NCBI GenBank assembly: GCA_038316435.1
Contig: JBBQAQ010000006.1
Span: 62,001-126,000, forward strand
Source: JACJXF01 sp038316435
GTDB taxonomy: Bacteria > Bacteroidota > Bacteroidia > Bacteroidales > GCA-2748055
DNA: 64,000 nucleotides
Direction: 5' to 3'
Positions 1 to 7,353 of this stretch are shown piece after piece. Position 1 is the first letter of the stretch; every line of letters starts with the position of its first letter. The position numbers were made by a program, and so were the translations under genes. The notes under the pieces were generated by a model. The model saw only the letters and a program-made list of their open reading frames with translations. It had not been told where the DNA came from and did no database searches.

Positions 1-668
1 ATTTTCGAGCCGTCTTTAACTCCAATAAAATCAATCGCAAGGTTATTCAGCTTGCCAACATAAACTTCGTAATCCAAAATCCTGAGATGCAGATATACCG
101 CATTCTCCATTAATTTATTGATGTCTCTCCCAAAATCGAGCCGTCGCATACAATTCCGAAGACCTAAATCTTCAAAGTAATACTTTTCACCAATTTCAAA
201 ATTCTTTAATCCTTGCACATCCATCCGTGATGTTTTATTGACTATAAAAGCATTACTTAACGCTTTTAAATAATTGATAATAAAGCTTGTGGAAATATCA
301 ATGCGCTGAGATTTCAAAAAATTATGAATATTGGTTGCCGAAAACAACCTGCCTACATTGTCCGAAAGGTAATCAACAAGCGTCTCTAATAAATCTACAT
401 TACGAATACCTTCACGACTAACAACATTTTTTAGTAAAATTGTTGAGTATATATTTTTTAGGTACTCAAAGGCCATCTCATCGTTCAGCGGTAACCGCGA
501 AAGATAGGGTAATCCGCCATAAGTAAGAAATAGCTTTAGTGAGTTATCTTCATCAGGTAAAGAATGGAAAAACAGGAACTCAGCATAACTCAGACTATGG
601 ATTCTGAATTCAATATAACGTCCTGAAAGATAAGTGGAAGGGCTATAATTCTTATGATTGCGATTTTG
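1..668 (-). pseudogene. 5'-truncated DUF4143-type AAA ATPase fragment (C-terminal part, runs off left edge)
   Basis: Reading the minus strand from about 668 down to the left edge gives one uninterrupted frame with the hallmarks of the C-terminal half of DUF4143 ATPases: STYLSGRYIEFRIHSLSYAE, then a GGLPYLSRLP segment, then LLKNVVSREGIRNVDLLE, then YYFEDLGLRN near the left end. An in-frame TGA lies at 671-669. The P-loop ATPase half that should precede it is absent: only about 100 bp separate it from the gene on the other strand at 770. The first in-frame ATG is near 475, well inside the conserved domain, so a normal protein cannot be made. The frame is otherwise intact, which suggests a fairly recent 5' deletion. 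A 25-codon ORF (729-652, minus, hydrophobic start MKIGLLFGILFYCGFIEA) overlaps the break and may be foreign sequence at the junction. Such ATPases are common accessory genes of uncertain function. Confidence 0.7.
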
Positions 669-769
669 TCATCGTGGCTTCAATGAACCCGCAATAAAAT
701 AGAATACCAAATAAAAGTCCTATCTTCATCCAATAAAAAAATCCCACCTAAACCTAAAGCCAAACAAAT

Positions 770-1465
770 ATGTGTTTTTCCATGGAAGCCAGTTTAGTGG
801 GAGGAGTTATTATTTCCGCAATTGGAGTAGTAACAGTAAAAAAGGTACATAAACCTTCACAGATCCTTTTTGCAAGTATTCCTTTATTCTTCGGACTGCA
901 GCAGTTTGCTGAAGGATTCCTCTGGTATTCCCTTCCTAATCCCGATTTGCAAACGATCCAGAATATATCTGCCTACACCTTTGTAATAATGGCACAGGTA
1001 ATATGGCCGCTGCTTATCCCTCTTTCGGTACTGGTAATGGAAAAGTCGGCAAAGAAGAAAAAAATTCTCTATATCATGTTTGCATTTGGCGTGGTACTGG
1101 CATTATACTATTCCTTCTGCCTGATAAGTTTTACAATCAGTCCCCAAATAATGGGATACCATATTAAATATTTCAACAGTTTCCCAATGAGCCTTGCAAA
1201 GCCTGCCTTCCTTTTTTACCTTATCGCAACCATTCCCCCGTTTTTTGTTTCAAGTATAAAGAGAATGAAGCTAATGGGCTACCTGATGACAGGGTCTTGC
1301 GTGGTAACGGTCATATTTTTCACCCAGTACCTGACATCAGTATGGTGTTTTTTCGCAGCGCTCCTGAGTGGTGTAATTTACTGGATACTAAATGATTCAC
1401 GAAGGGCATTTAATCTGGAAAAACTCAGGTTATTGACACAACCAATTAAGGATTTATTGAAATAA
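770..1465 (+). CDS. DUF6629-family multi-pass membrane protein
   Basis: A 231-residue hydrophobic protein. It starts MCFSMEASLVGG and continues with a run matching the hallmark of the DUF6629 family: an MCFS start, a first membrane segment, then a conserved LQQFAEGFLWYSL stretch near residues 44-56. About seven membrane segments can be counted along the chain, ending at a WILNDSRRAF motif before a short charged tail. The function of this family is not known to me; the sequence supports only an integral inner-membrane protein. The gene stands alone, with a truncated ATPase fragment behind it and a convergent gene (1489-2118, minus) 23 bp downstream. The start is fixed by the family's MCFS N-terminus. 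Confidence 0.72.
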   Translation: MCFSMEASLVGGVIISAIGVVTVKKVHKPSQILFASIPLFFGLQQFAEGFLWYSLPNPDLQTIQNISAYTFVIMAQVIWPLLIPLSVLVMEKSAKKKKILYIMFAFGVVLALYYSFCLISFTISPQIMGYHIKYFNSFPMSLAKPAFLFYLIATIPPFFVSSIKRMKLMGYLMTGSCVVTVIFFTQYLTSVWCFFAALLSGVIYWILNDSRRAFNLEKLRLLTQPIKDLLK

Positions 1466-1488
1466 CATCAGTTTTTCTCCGGTGCCAG

Positions 1489-2118
1489 CTAACTTGATTC
1501 CAGGTATTTCCTGAAAACTTTTCTGAGCTCGGTCGACATTTTGGCCGGGATATGGGATTCCAGGTTTCGCTCGCTGTCGATACTGTAAGCATGAACTTCA
1601 TCCGTAAGCGATTCCTCGTGGTACCCGATTCTCAGTTCTTCCCTTATATCTTCAGTATCATATTTTGAAATGATTTGCAGGGCTTCAGCCCTGTAATCAT
1701 CATTCGTATAAAACAGGGCATGGGCAATTTCGTGCTGAAGCAGCTGTTCGGTATATTTTGTTTCACTGTGAATCCCAATAATATAAAATGCCCCTCTCTC
1801 TGCGCTGAAAAGATCTAGTAACTGTTGCTCCTGGTCTGAGAGCGGATCAAATCTCCCTTCATAAAATGGTTGAAGAGTATTGAAAGGGATATTGAACCCT
1901 GCCCAATCGGAATAATATGTGAACTTACCGGTTTTGATTCCTTTTGGGGATGTTCTCGTGTACCAGTCTTTAAATTCCTCCAGCGAAAAGAACTTTCCTC
2001 TGAAATAGGGTGATTCGTAATGTTCCTGAAACCTCAAGAATGTTGAAGCCAGCTCAAGTTGGGTTTTAAAAGTGAGGAGGTGAATATTTACGGTGAGTGT
2101 ATCGTGTTTTATATTCAT
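1489..2118 (-). CDS. hypothetical protein with HEIAH zinc-metallopeptidase-like motif
   Basis: A 209-residue soluble protein without a signal peptide or membrane segment. It carries one HExxH motif (HEIAH, residues 129-133) in the context LLQHEIAHALFYTNDDYR, followed about 40 residues later by a conserved-looking TDEVHAYSID segment that could supply a third metal ligand. This suggests a zinc-dependent peptidase fold, but I do not recognise the family, and HExxH alone also occurs in non-catalytic proteins. The gene lies between the convergent DUF6629 gene and the yefM-yoeB module, about 95 bp past the end of yoeB on the same strand. Activity is inference only. Confidence 0.55.
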   Translation of the reverse strand: MNIKHDTLTVNIHLLTFKTQLELASTFLRFQEHYESPYFRGKFFSLEEFKDWYTRTSPKGIKTGKFTYYSDWAGFNIPFNTLQPFYEGRFDPLSDQEQQLLDLFSAERGAFYIIGIHSETKYTEQLLQHEIAHALFYTNDDYRAEALQIISKYDTEDIREELRIGYHEESLTDEVHAYSIDSERNLESHIPAKMSTELRKVFRKYLESS

Positions 2119-2212
2119 TGATTTGCATAGAAAAGTGAAGCGATAAAATTAGGAATTTGTTTAGTGAACTGTAATTCCCATCTAGCAAGTAGGGGATGTT
2201 TGGCTACGCGTT

Positions 2213-2473
2213 TCATTTTTCATAATGGTATCTGCAGCCATAAATCAGTAATTCATTATCAATAACCTGATAAACTAATCTATGCTCTCTATCAATCCTG
2301 CGTGACCAATATCCTTTTAAATCAAATCTTAGAGCTTCCGGTTTCCCAATTCCTTCAAATGGGTGTCGTTGAATGTTTTTAATTAATTCGTTAATTTTTT
2401 TGAGCATCTTTTTATCTTCATTCAACCAGGAAATATAGTCTTCCCAAGCATTTTCTGAAAATGTAATTCGCAT
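2213..2473 (-). CDS. yoeB: YoeB-family type II toxin (mRNA interferase)
   Basis: An 86-residue protein of typical YoeB length. It has the family layout: MRITFSENAWEDYISW at the N-terminus, a central HPFEGIGKPEALR segment, then YWSRRIDREHRLVYQV and a C-terminal GCRYHYEK. YoeB toxins are RelE-fold, ribosome-dependent endoribonucleases; the conserved acidic, Arg and C-terminal His-Tyr residues used for RNA cleavage are all visible (E46 region, RR near 58, HYE at the end). Translation is coupled to the antitoxin: the start ATG shares one base with the antitoxin stop (TAATG at 2475-2471). The gene looks intact and probably makes an active toxin held in check by YefM. Confidence 0.93.
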   Translation of the reverse strand: MRITFSENAWEDYISWLNEDKKMLKKINELIKNIQRHPFEGIGKPEALRFDLKGYWSRRIDREHRLVYQVIDNELLIYGCRYHYEK

Positions 2474-2727
2474 TATTCTTCTATTAATTTTTCACGGATG
2501 ACTTTGCCTTTTTTCATCTGGTTAATAGATTCATATAATCTATCAGCATTTACTTTTGAGCTTAGCAAATGCATAGTTTCAATAATTGAATTATATTCAT
2601 CGAATGAAATAAGAACCGTTCCATTACCTGACCCTCTTTTAATAATTAAAGTTTCATTATTATTCTCAACATCGTCCAGGAATTTTTTAAGTCCAGTTCT
2701 GAATTTGGTATAATTAGCGGCTATCAT
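2473..2727 (-). CDS. yefM: YefM-family antitoxin (Phd/YefM)
   Basis: An 84-residue protein with the Phd/YefM pattern: an N-terminal DNA-binding half beginning MIAANYTKFRTGLKKFLDDV, then LIIKRGSGNGTVLISFDEYNSIIETMHL, and a flexible acidic and basic C-terminal tail that normally wraps the toxin. It lies directly upstream of yoeB and overlaps it by one base, the usual antitoxin-first order that lets the complex repress its own promoter. A promoter should lie in the AT-rich stretch just above 2727, but I cannot place it with certainty. The pair probably acts as a stress-response or locus-stabilising module in this accessory stretch. Confidence 0.93.
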   Translation of the reverse strand: MIAANYTKFRTGLKKFLDDVENNNETLIIKRGSGNGTVLISFDEYNSIIETMHLLSSKVNADRLYESINQMKKGKVIREKLIEE

Positions 2728-3106
2728 GATAATTTTTATTCAAGTGTTTAATAGAGTACAAATATACGGCAAATTTTAAAGATTGTTCATTTTAACATGC
2801 AGCCTAACCGATTCTATATATCTCACAAAATCATCTCCACATACCCAAAACAGCATTCTAGTTATGTATTTCCCCCTATCAAATCTTCAAATATTTCTCC
2901 GAAGAAAGTTCCTTGTCTCAATTCATTATAATTCTGAGGATCACGTGACCGGTAATTTTTGAACCTTTGCTCTGGTCAAAGGCAGAATATGGATACATCC
3001 CTTTGCAAATAAATACCTGGAATCCTTACTAACCTCAAAGCTATACATTTATTCAAAAAGTCCCGGAGGGTTTTTCCTAAACCCCCAATGATAATGGACT
3101 TCATAA
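2728..3106. other. intergenic stretch, no gene seen
   Basis: About 380 bp of AT-rich sequence between the yefM start and the tandem array. All frames are broken and no RNA gene or clear domain remnant could be recognised. The yefM promoter and operator should lie at its left end. Confidence 0.5.
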
Positions 3107-3310
3107 TTGACAGGAAGGGGTAAATAGTGATTGGAAGGGCTCAGAATTGACAGTAAGGCCAAAAAACAGATCAAAACTTTGAGAAGACTGACAGGAATGT
3201 CTAGAATACTGATTGGAACACATAGAAAATTAATAGGAACGCTAGGAATACTGATCAGAAGGTGAGAAAAGTGATAGGAACGCTCAGAAAACTGACAGGT
3301 ACGTCAGGAT
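3107..3310. repeat. degenerate 20-21 bp tandem repeat array (about 10 units)
   Basis: Consecutive units of 20-21 bp can be laid out from 3107 to about 3310. Each looks like a variant of ctgataggaacgctcagaa; examples are gtgattggaagggctcagaa, ctgacaggaatgtctagaat and gtgataggaacgctcagaaa. The first half of the unit (tga-agga) is best kept, and the second half varies most. There are no distinct spacers between units, so this is a decayed minisatellite and not a CRISPR array. No frame is open across it. It ends about 150 bp before the start of the beta-helix gene at 3458. Confidence 0.7.
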
Positions 3311-3457
3311 ATTGCAAAACGGAGATAAACGGCGATTGCCACCTTCAAAATATCAAAATCAATATTTTGCGCCATAATTAGTAAGAGATTTATCCCATGC
3401 AATAAATATTATCAAGGTAATTTTGTGGGGTTACTATAAAACCTCACAACTAATATT

Positions 3458-6400
3458 ATGCTACATTTTAGTAAGCTTCTCAAGAAGTCACTCTTTTTAG
3501 TATTATTTGTTTTTTTTGGCTCAAGCCTTAGAGCCAATGAGATTTTTGTTTCCGCCGATAACAAATCAGGAATTGAAGATGGAAGTATAGCAAATCCGTA
3601 TCGCACAATTTCAAATGCGGTTTTGGTGGCTGTCCCAGGTGATGTGATTTCAATCAGGGAAGGTGAATATCGCGAGCAGGTAGGAATTCCCGTTAATGGT
3701 ATTATATTTCAGGGTTATGGAAGCGAAAAGGTGGTTATAAATGGCTGCGATAAATTATTGCTATGGTCCTTATTTGAAGGTACTACCTACAAAACCACCA
3801 AAATGATCTGGAATATGCTTGATGGTGGAAATCAACTCTTTGTGGATCAAACCATGATAAATCTTACCCGCTGGCCCGATCAGGCATCTACAGACCTTAT
3901 CAAACCAACAGATGGAGTGACTGATGCAGTTAGTTACTCAGGAAATTCAATTATAATTACCAGCAATGCTTTTGACGAACCTGACGGCCGTTGGGTTGGT
4001 GCGCAGGTATGGTTGAACCTTTCAGGTAACGGCCACGATGGACAGGGCTGGACGGGTTTGGTAACTGCCACAAGCCAGGCAAATCATACCATAACTGTCG
4101 ATTTTCGAGATACTCCAAGAACCAGTGGTCCCTGGGCCTTTGAGATAGGGTCTGAGTTTTATTTGTTTAATCCATTATCTGCTGGCGTAATTTCTACCGG
4201 AGGAGTCGATGCATTGCTTAGTCCAGGTGAATGGTGGAAAGATGGAAATACTTTATATGTAAAAATGCCAAACCAATTGGCTCCGGGAGATGCAAATGCA
4301 ACTTCAAATATTGTTGAATCAAAAAGAAGACAATTTGCCTTCATTAGTAATAATTCAACATTAAACAGAAGTGGCTATACTATTCGAAATCTTGATTTAT
4401 TTGCAGCGACTATTACTACTGATGTATTATTTAACTCAAGAGATAATGAGATTGTTGAGGATGCCTATAATATTTTAATTGAGAATGTAAACGCCAAATA
4501 CCTGACTCATTTCACGGATCAGTCTGGAAACTGGCAGCGCCAGTATAGTGGAAGATCGGGTATAATATTGAGCGGTTCAAGTAACGTGATGAAGAATTGT
4601 TCAATTCAATATAGTGCAGGTCCGGGAGTTTGTATGATCGGGCGTGGCAATAAGCTGTTGAATAATGTAATATCGGACTGTAATTATTCCAACAGCAATT
4701 CAGGAGCGGTTAATACAGGCTATAAATGTGTTGATGGGGAGATTGCCTATAATGAAATTTACAATACCCCGATGATGGCCATCAATTTTAATGGTTTTTA
4801 CAATTCCAACATTAAGGTTAGAGGAGTTGCCAGAATTCATCACAACAAGATTGGCGATGCAATGAGAAGAGGTTGGGACAGTGGCTCAATTGATATGGTA
4901 GGAAATGATGGACAATGGACTCGAATTGATCACAATGAAATATACAATACCGTTCCTGATGGTCTGATTGAAAATTCAAGATTCGGCGTTTATCTCGATT
5001 TTGGCGGCGGCCCTTCACCTTATTGGGAAGGGAAATACATTGTAGATCATAATTTGATTTACAACGTGTATGTTCCCATCCTGATTAATCATATTTACGA
5101 TGTGCTAGTTTATAATAATACCGGAGTATTGGGAGGTGATCCTAGGATTGCAATTGTAAATGGGAATGGTGGAATTGGACTTAGAGATTCTATAGTGAAT
5201 AATTTGCTCGGAGGAACATTTAATACCGACTCATGGGGTAGCCTTGCTGGTTCATTTCGAAAAACGAATATTTTTACTGCAAAAGGGGCGGAACTGGCTG
5301 GTTTGGTTGAAGATCCGACAACATACAATTTTAATCTGAAATCAACTGCAACCGCAGCTATCAATAAAGGAACCGAACTCCCAATTTATAATGATCCGCT
5401 GATAGGTTTGCCGGATATTGGTGCTTTTGAATATGGAGGGACACCCTGGAAAGCAGGAAAAACAATAGTCTTGCCTCCTACAATTTCACCAAATGGTGGT
5501 TTGTTTGAAGATTCAGTTCAGGTAAAAATGATTTCAGATATCCCTGGAATTACTCTTCGCTATACTAATAATGGGAAAGATCCTGATTTAACCTCACCAG
5601 TTTTTACTGAAGATTTAATGATAAAAGATACCGCCATAATCAAAGTTCGGGGATTCTTAGAAGATGGAACTTTTAGTGAAGTGTCTGGAGCTAATTTTGA
5701 GGTGAAAAAATCTCCGGTCCTTTATCTCCACGATTCGGTAAATCCTGCCGGAGATTTATTCATCGGGTTAAACTACGAATATTACGAATGGGATGCAGTA
5801 TTGAATTTTGAAAAACTCCCTGATCTGGAAACATTGGAACCTACGACTATTGATACTGCAATAAATTTTGGGGTTTCAAAAGCCCTTCGGGGTGACAATT
5901 TTTGCATGAAATTTACAGGTTTTATTGATATACCTGCTGATGGGATATATACATTTTATACCAAATCAGATGACAATAGCTTACTTTTCATCGGTGACAC
6001 AATTGTTGTAAGCAATGATTATCTCCAAGCCCCAACGGAGAGAGAGGGTTTAATTGGTCTTAAAAAAGGACTTCATCCAATTCGGGTTGATTTTTTGGAA
6101 TCGGGTGGAGGCCAGACATTAATTGTGTCATATAAAAGTCGTTCCATTAGCAAACAGTTTGTTCCGGCCGAAATATTGTCGCATTTGGCTTATGTTGTTC
6201 GACCTGCAAAAGTTACATTTACGCCTAATGGAGGAAATATTGCTTCGGGAGTTATGGTCTCGATGGTCTCAGCAACAGCAGATGCGAAAATTTACTATTC
6301 CACAGATGGAACTACGCCAACCGCATCTTCAAATTTGTATACTGGACCAGTTGCAGTTGCCGGGAACACAACAATAAAGGCAATTGCCTTTTTGGATGGC

Positions 6401-6721
6401 AATCCGGAAGGCTTTGTTGGGGTTGCTGAATTTAAGCTTAGCACATCAATTGGGACAATGTCGACAAACAAAATTAAACTGTTTCCTAATCCTTCAACTG
6501 GAGGGCAATTTACTTTACAATTCCCGTCAACTTTTTCTGAAAACAAAGTTAGTTTAAGCATTTACACATCAAATGGTGAGCTTGTTCATTCAAATGTATT
6601 TGAACTCAATGGCACTGGAAAAAAGGAATACTCAAATAACTTTTTTCTAATGAAAGGGATCTATGTGATATCCATAAAGTCTGATGAATTGAACGAGAAG
6701 ATCAAATTGGTGACATACTAG
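3458..6721 (+). CDS. secreted right-handed beta-helix protein with PA14 and type IX sorting domain
   Basis: A 1087-residue secreted protein. Order of parts: a signal peptide (residues 1-26, hydrophobic LFLVLFVFFGSSLRA); a parallel beta-helix region (about 27-660) that opens with a DUF1565-like strand pattern (GSIANPYRTISNAV, GDVISIREGEYREQV) and later has many N-x-I/V turns typical of polysaccharide lyases and glycosidases; a chitobiase-C-like bridge domain (about 672-750); a PA14-like domain (about 760-905, with DGIYTFYTKSDDNSLLFI); a second chitobiase-C-like domain (about 915-1000, IYYSTDGTTPTASS); and a type A C-terminal sorting domain (last 80 residues, KLFPNPSTGGQFTL to IKLVTY). It should leave the cell by the type IX system, whose porU, porV and gldJ genes are in this window. 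Catalysis on a polysaccharide is likely but the substrate cannot be read. It lies just upstream of the susC/esterase scar. Confidence 0.85.
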   Translation: MLHFSKLLKKSLFLVLFVFFGSSLRANEIFVSADNKSGIEDGSIANPYRTISNAVLVAVPGDVISIREGEYREQVGIPVNGIIFQGYGSEKVVINGCDKLLLWSLFEGTTYKTTKMIWNMLDGGNQLFVDQTMINLTRWPDQASTDLIKPTDGVTDAVSYSGNSIIITSNAFDEPDGRWVGAQVWLNLSGNGHDGQGWTGLVTATSQANHTITVDFRDTPRTSGPWAFEIGSEFYLFNPLSAGVISTGGVDALLSPGEWWKDGNTLYVKMPNQLAPGDANATSNIVESKRRQFAFISNNSTLNRSGYTIRNLDLFAATITTDVLFNSRDNEIVEDAYNILIENVNAKYLTHFTDQSGNWQRQYSGRSGIILSGSSNVMKNCSIQYSAGPGVCMIGRGNKLLNNVISDCNYSNSNSGAVNTGYKCVDGEIAYNEIYNTPMMAINFNGFYNSNIKVRGVARIHHNKIGDAMRRGWDSGSIDMVGNDGQWTRIDHNEIYNTVPDGLIENSRFGVYLDFGGGPSPYWEGKYIVDHNLIYNVYVPILINHIYDVLVYNNTGVLGGDPRIAIVNGNGGIGLRDSIVNNLLGGTFNTDSWGSLAGSFRKTNIFTAKGAELAGLVEDPTTYNFNLKSTATAAINKGTELPIYNDPLIGLPDIGAFEYGGTPWKAGKTIVLPPTISPNGGLFEDSVQVKMISDIPGITLRYTNNGKDPDLTSPVFTEDLMIKDTAIIKVRGFLEDGTFSEVSGANFEVKKSPVLYLHDSVNPAGDLFIGLNYEYYEWDAVLNFEKLPDLETLEPTTIDTAINFGVSKALRGDNFCMKFTGFIDIPADGIYTFYTKSDDNSLLFIGDTIVVSNDYLQAPTEREGLIGLKKGLHPIRVDFLESGGGQTLIVSYKSRSISKQFVPAEILSHLAYVVRPAKVTFTPNGGNIASGVMVSMVSATADAKIYYSTDGTTPTASSNLYTGPVAVAGNTTIKAIAFLDGNPEGFVGVAEFKLSTSIGTMSTNKIKLFPNPSTGGQFTLQFPSTFSENKVSLSIYTSNGELVHSNVFELNGTGKKEYSNNFFLMKGIYVISIKSDELNEKIKLVTY

Positions 6722-6883
6722 TTAATATGATGAAAGATAGATCAAATCTGAGAGATCAGCATTTTACTTGCATTCAATTTTATGGAACCATTCCGACAGA
6801 ATTATTACCCATGCATATATATCCTATATAATCTTTTGAAACTTAAATCTTGTTCAGATAAACTAATAATAATTAAATGATTT

Positions 6884-7068
6884 ATGAAAAAACGATTTTT
6901 TAAAAGGCTGGTTGCTGCTTACCTTTTGATGTCATTTATTGTACTTGGAGCTGTTGCGCAGGTTACAGTTAAAGGTACGATAAAAGAGAATTCAGGCGCA
7001 CCCTTAATTGGAGCTACCGTCATGATTAAAGGTACTGTCATTGGTACGGTAAGCGATTTGGAAGGCAA
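6884..7068 (+). pseudogene. SusC-type TonB-dependent receptor, 5' remnant only
   Basis: The first 62 codons encode a signal peptide (MKKRFFKRLVAAYLLMSF onward) followed by VTVKGTIKENSGAPLIGATVMI and GTVIGTVSDLEGK. This is the carboxypeptidase-regulatory-like domain that opens SusC proteins, which normally run about 1000 residues. After GK (near 7068) the sequence switches to the 3' end of an unrelated esterase gene in another frame. The chimeric frame reads on to a stop at 7159 but means nothing. The remainder of susC, any susD and most of the esterase gene have been lost by deletion. The start is still preceded by an AT-rich leader like that of an expressed gene. Confidence 0.85.
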
Positions 7069-7338
7069 GTGGAAGGAAGCAGAATTCGCATCCGTTTTTC
7101 CCATGCAGAAAATGGTCTGGCGACAAAGAACGGAGAACTGGTTAAAAGTATTTTTATAGCAGGAATGGATTTTAAGTATATTGCCGCTCAGGTACGAATT
7201 GATAATAATGAACTTATTGTTTGGAGCGATCAGGTTCCTAATCCAACGGACGTTCGTTACGGCTGGGCCGATAATCCTGACTGTAATTTGTATAACACGG
7301 ATGGTTTACCAACCTCACCTTTCAGGACTGATCCATAA
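7066..7338 (+). pseudogene. sialate O-acetylesterase, C-terminal remnant
   Basis: From about 7069 the plus frame reads EGSRIRIRFSHAENGLATK, then FIAGMDFKYIAAQVRIDNN, then VRYGWADNPDCNLYNTDGLP and SPFRTD. This is the well-conserved C-terminal end of the Bacteroidota SASA/sialate O-acetylesterase family, with YGWA-N-P, CNLYN and GLP-SPFRTD in the right order. The catalytic N-terminal and middle parts (500 residues or more) are missing. The only possible start is a GTG at the junction, so the fragment is presumably dead. It is joined to the 5' end of a susC gene, which marks a deletion inside a former polysaccharide utilization locus. Confidence 0.87.
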
Positions 7339-7353
7339 TTTAAATGTTTAACT

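Noticed and set aside
3107..3310. Possible CRISPR array (regular about 20-bp period)
   Set aside because: Units are contiguous and degenerate with no unique spacers, and no cas genes are nearby.
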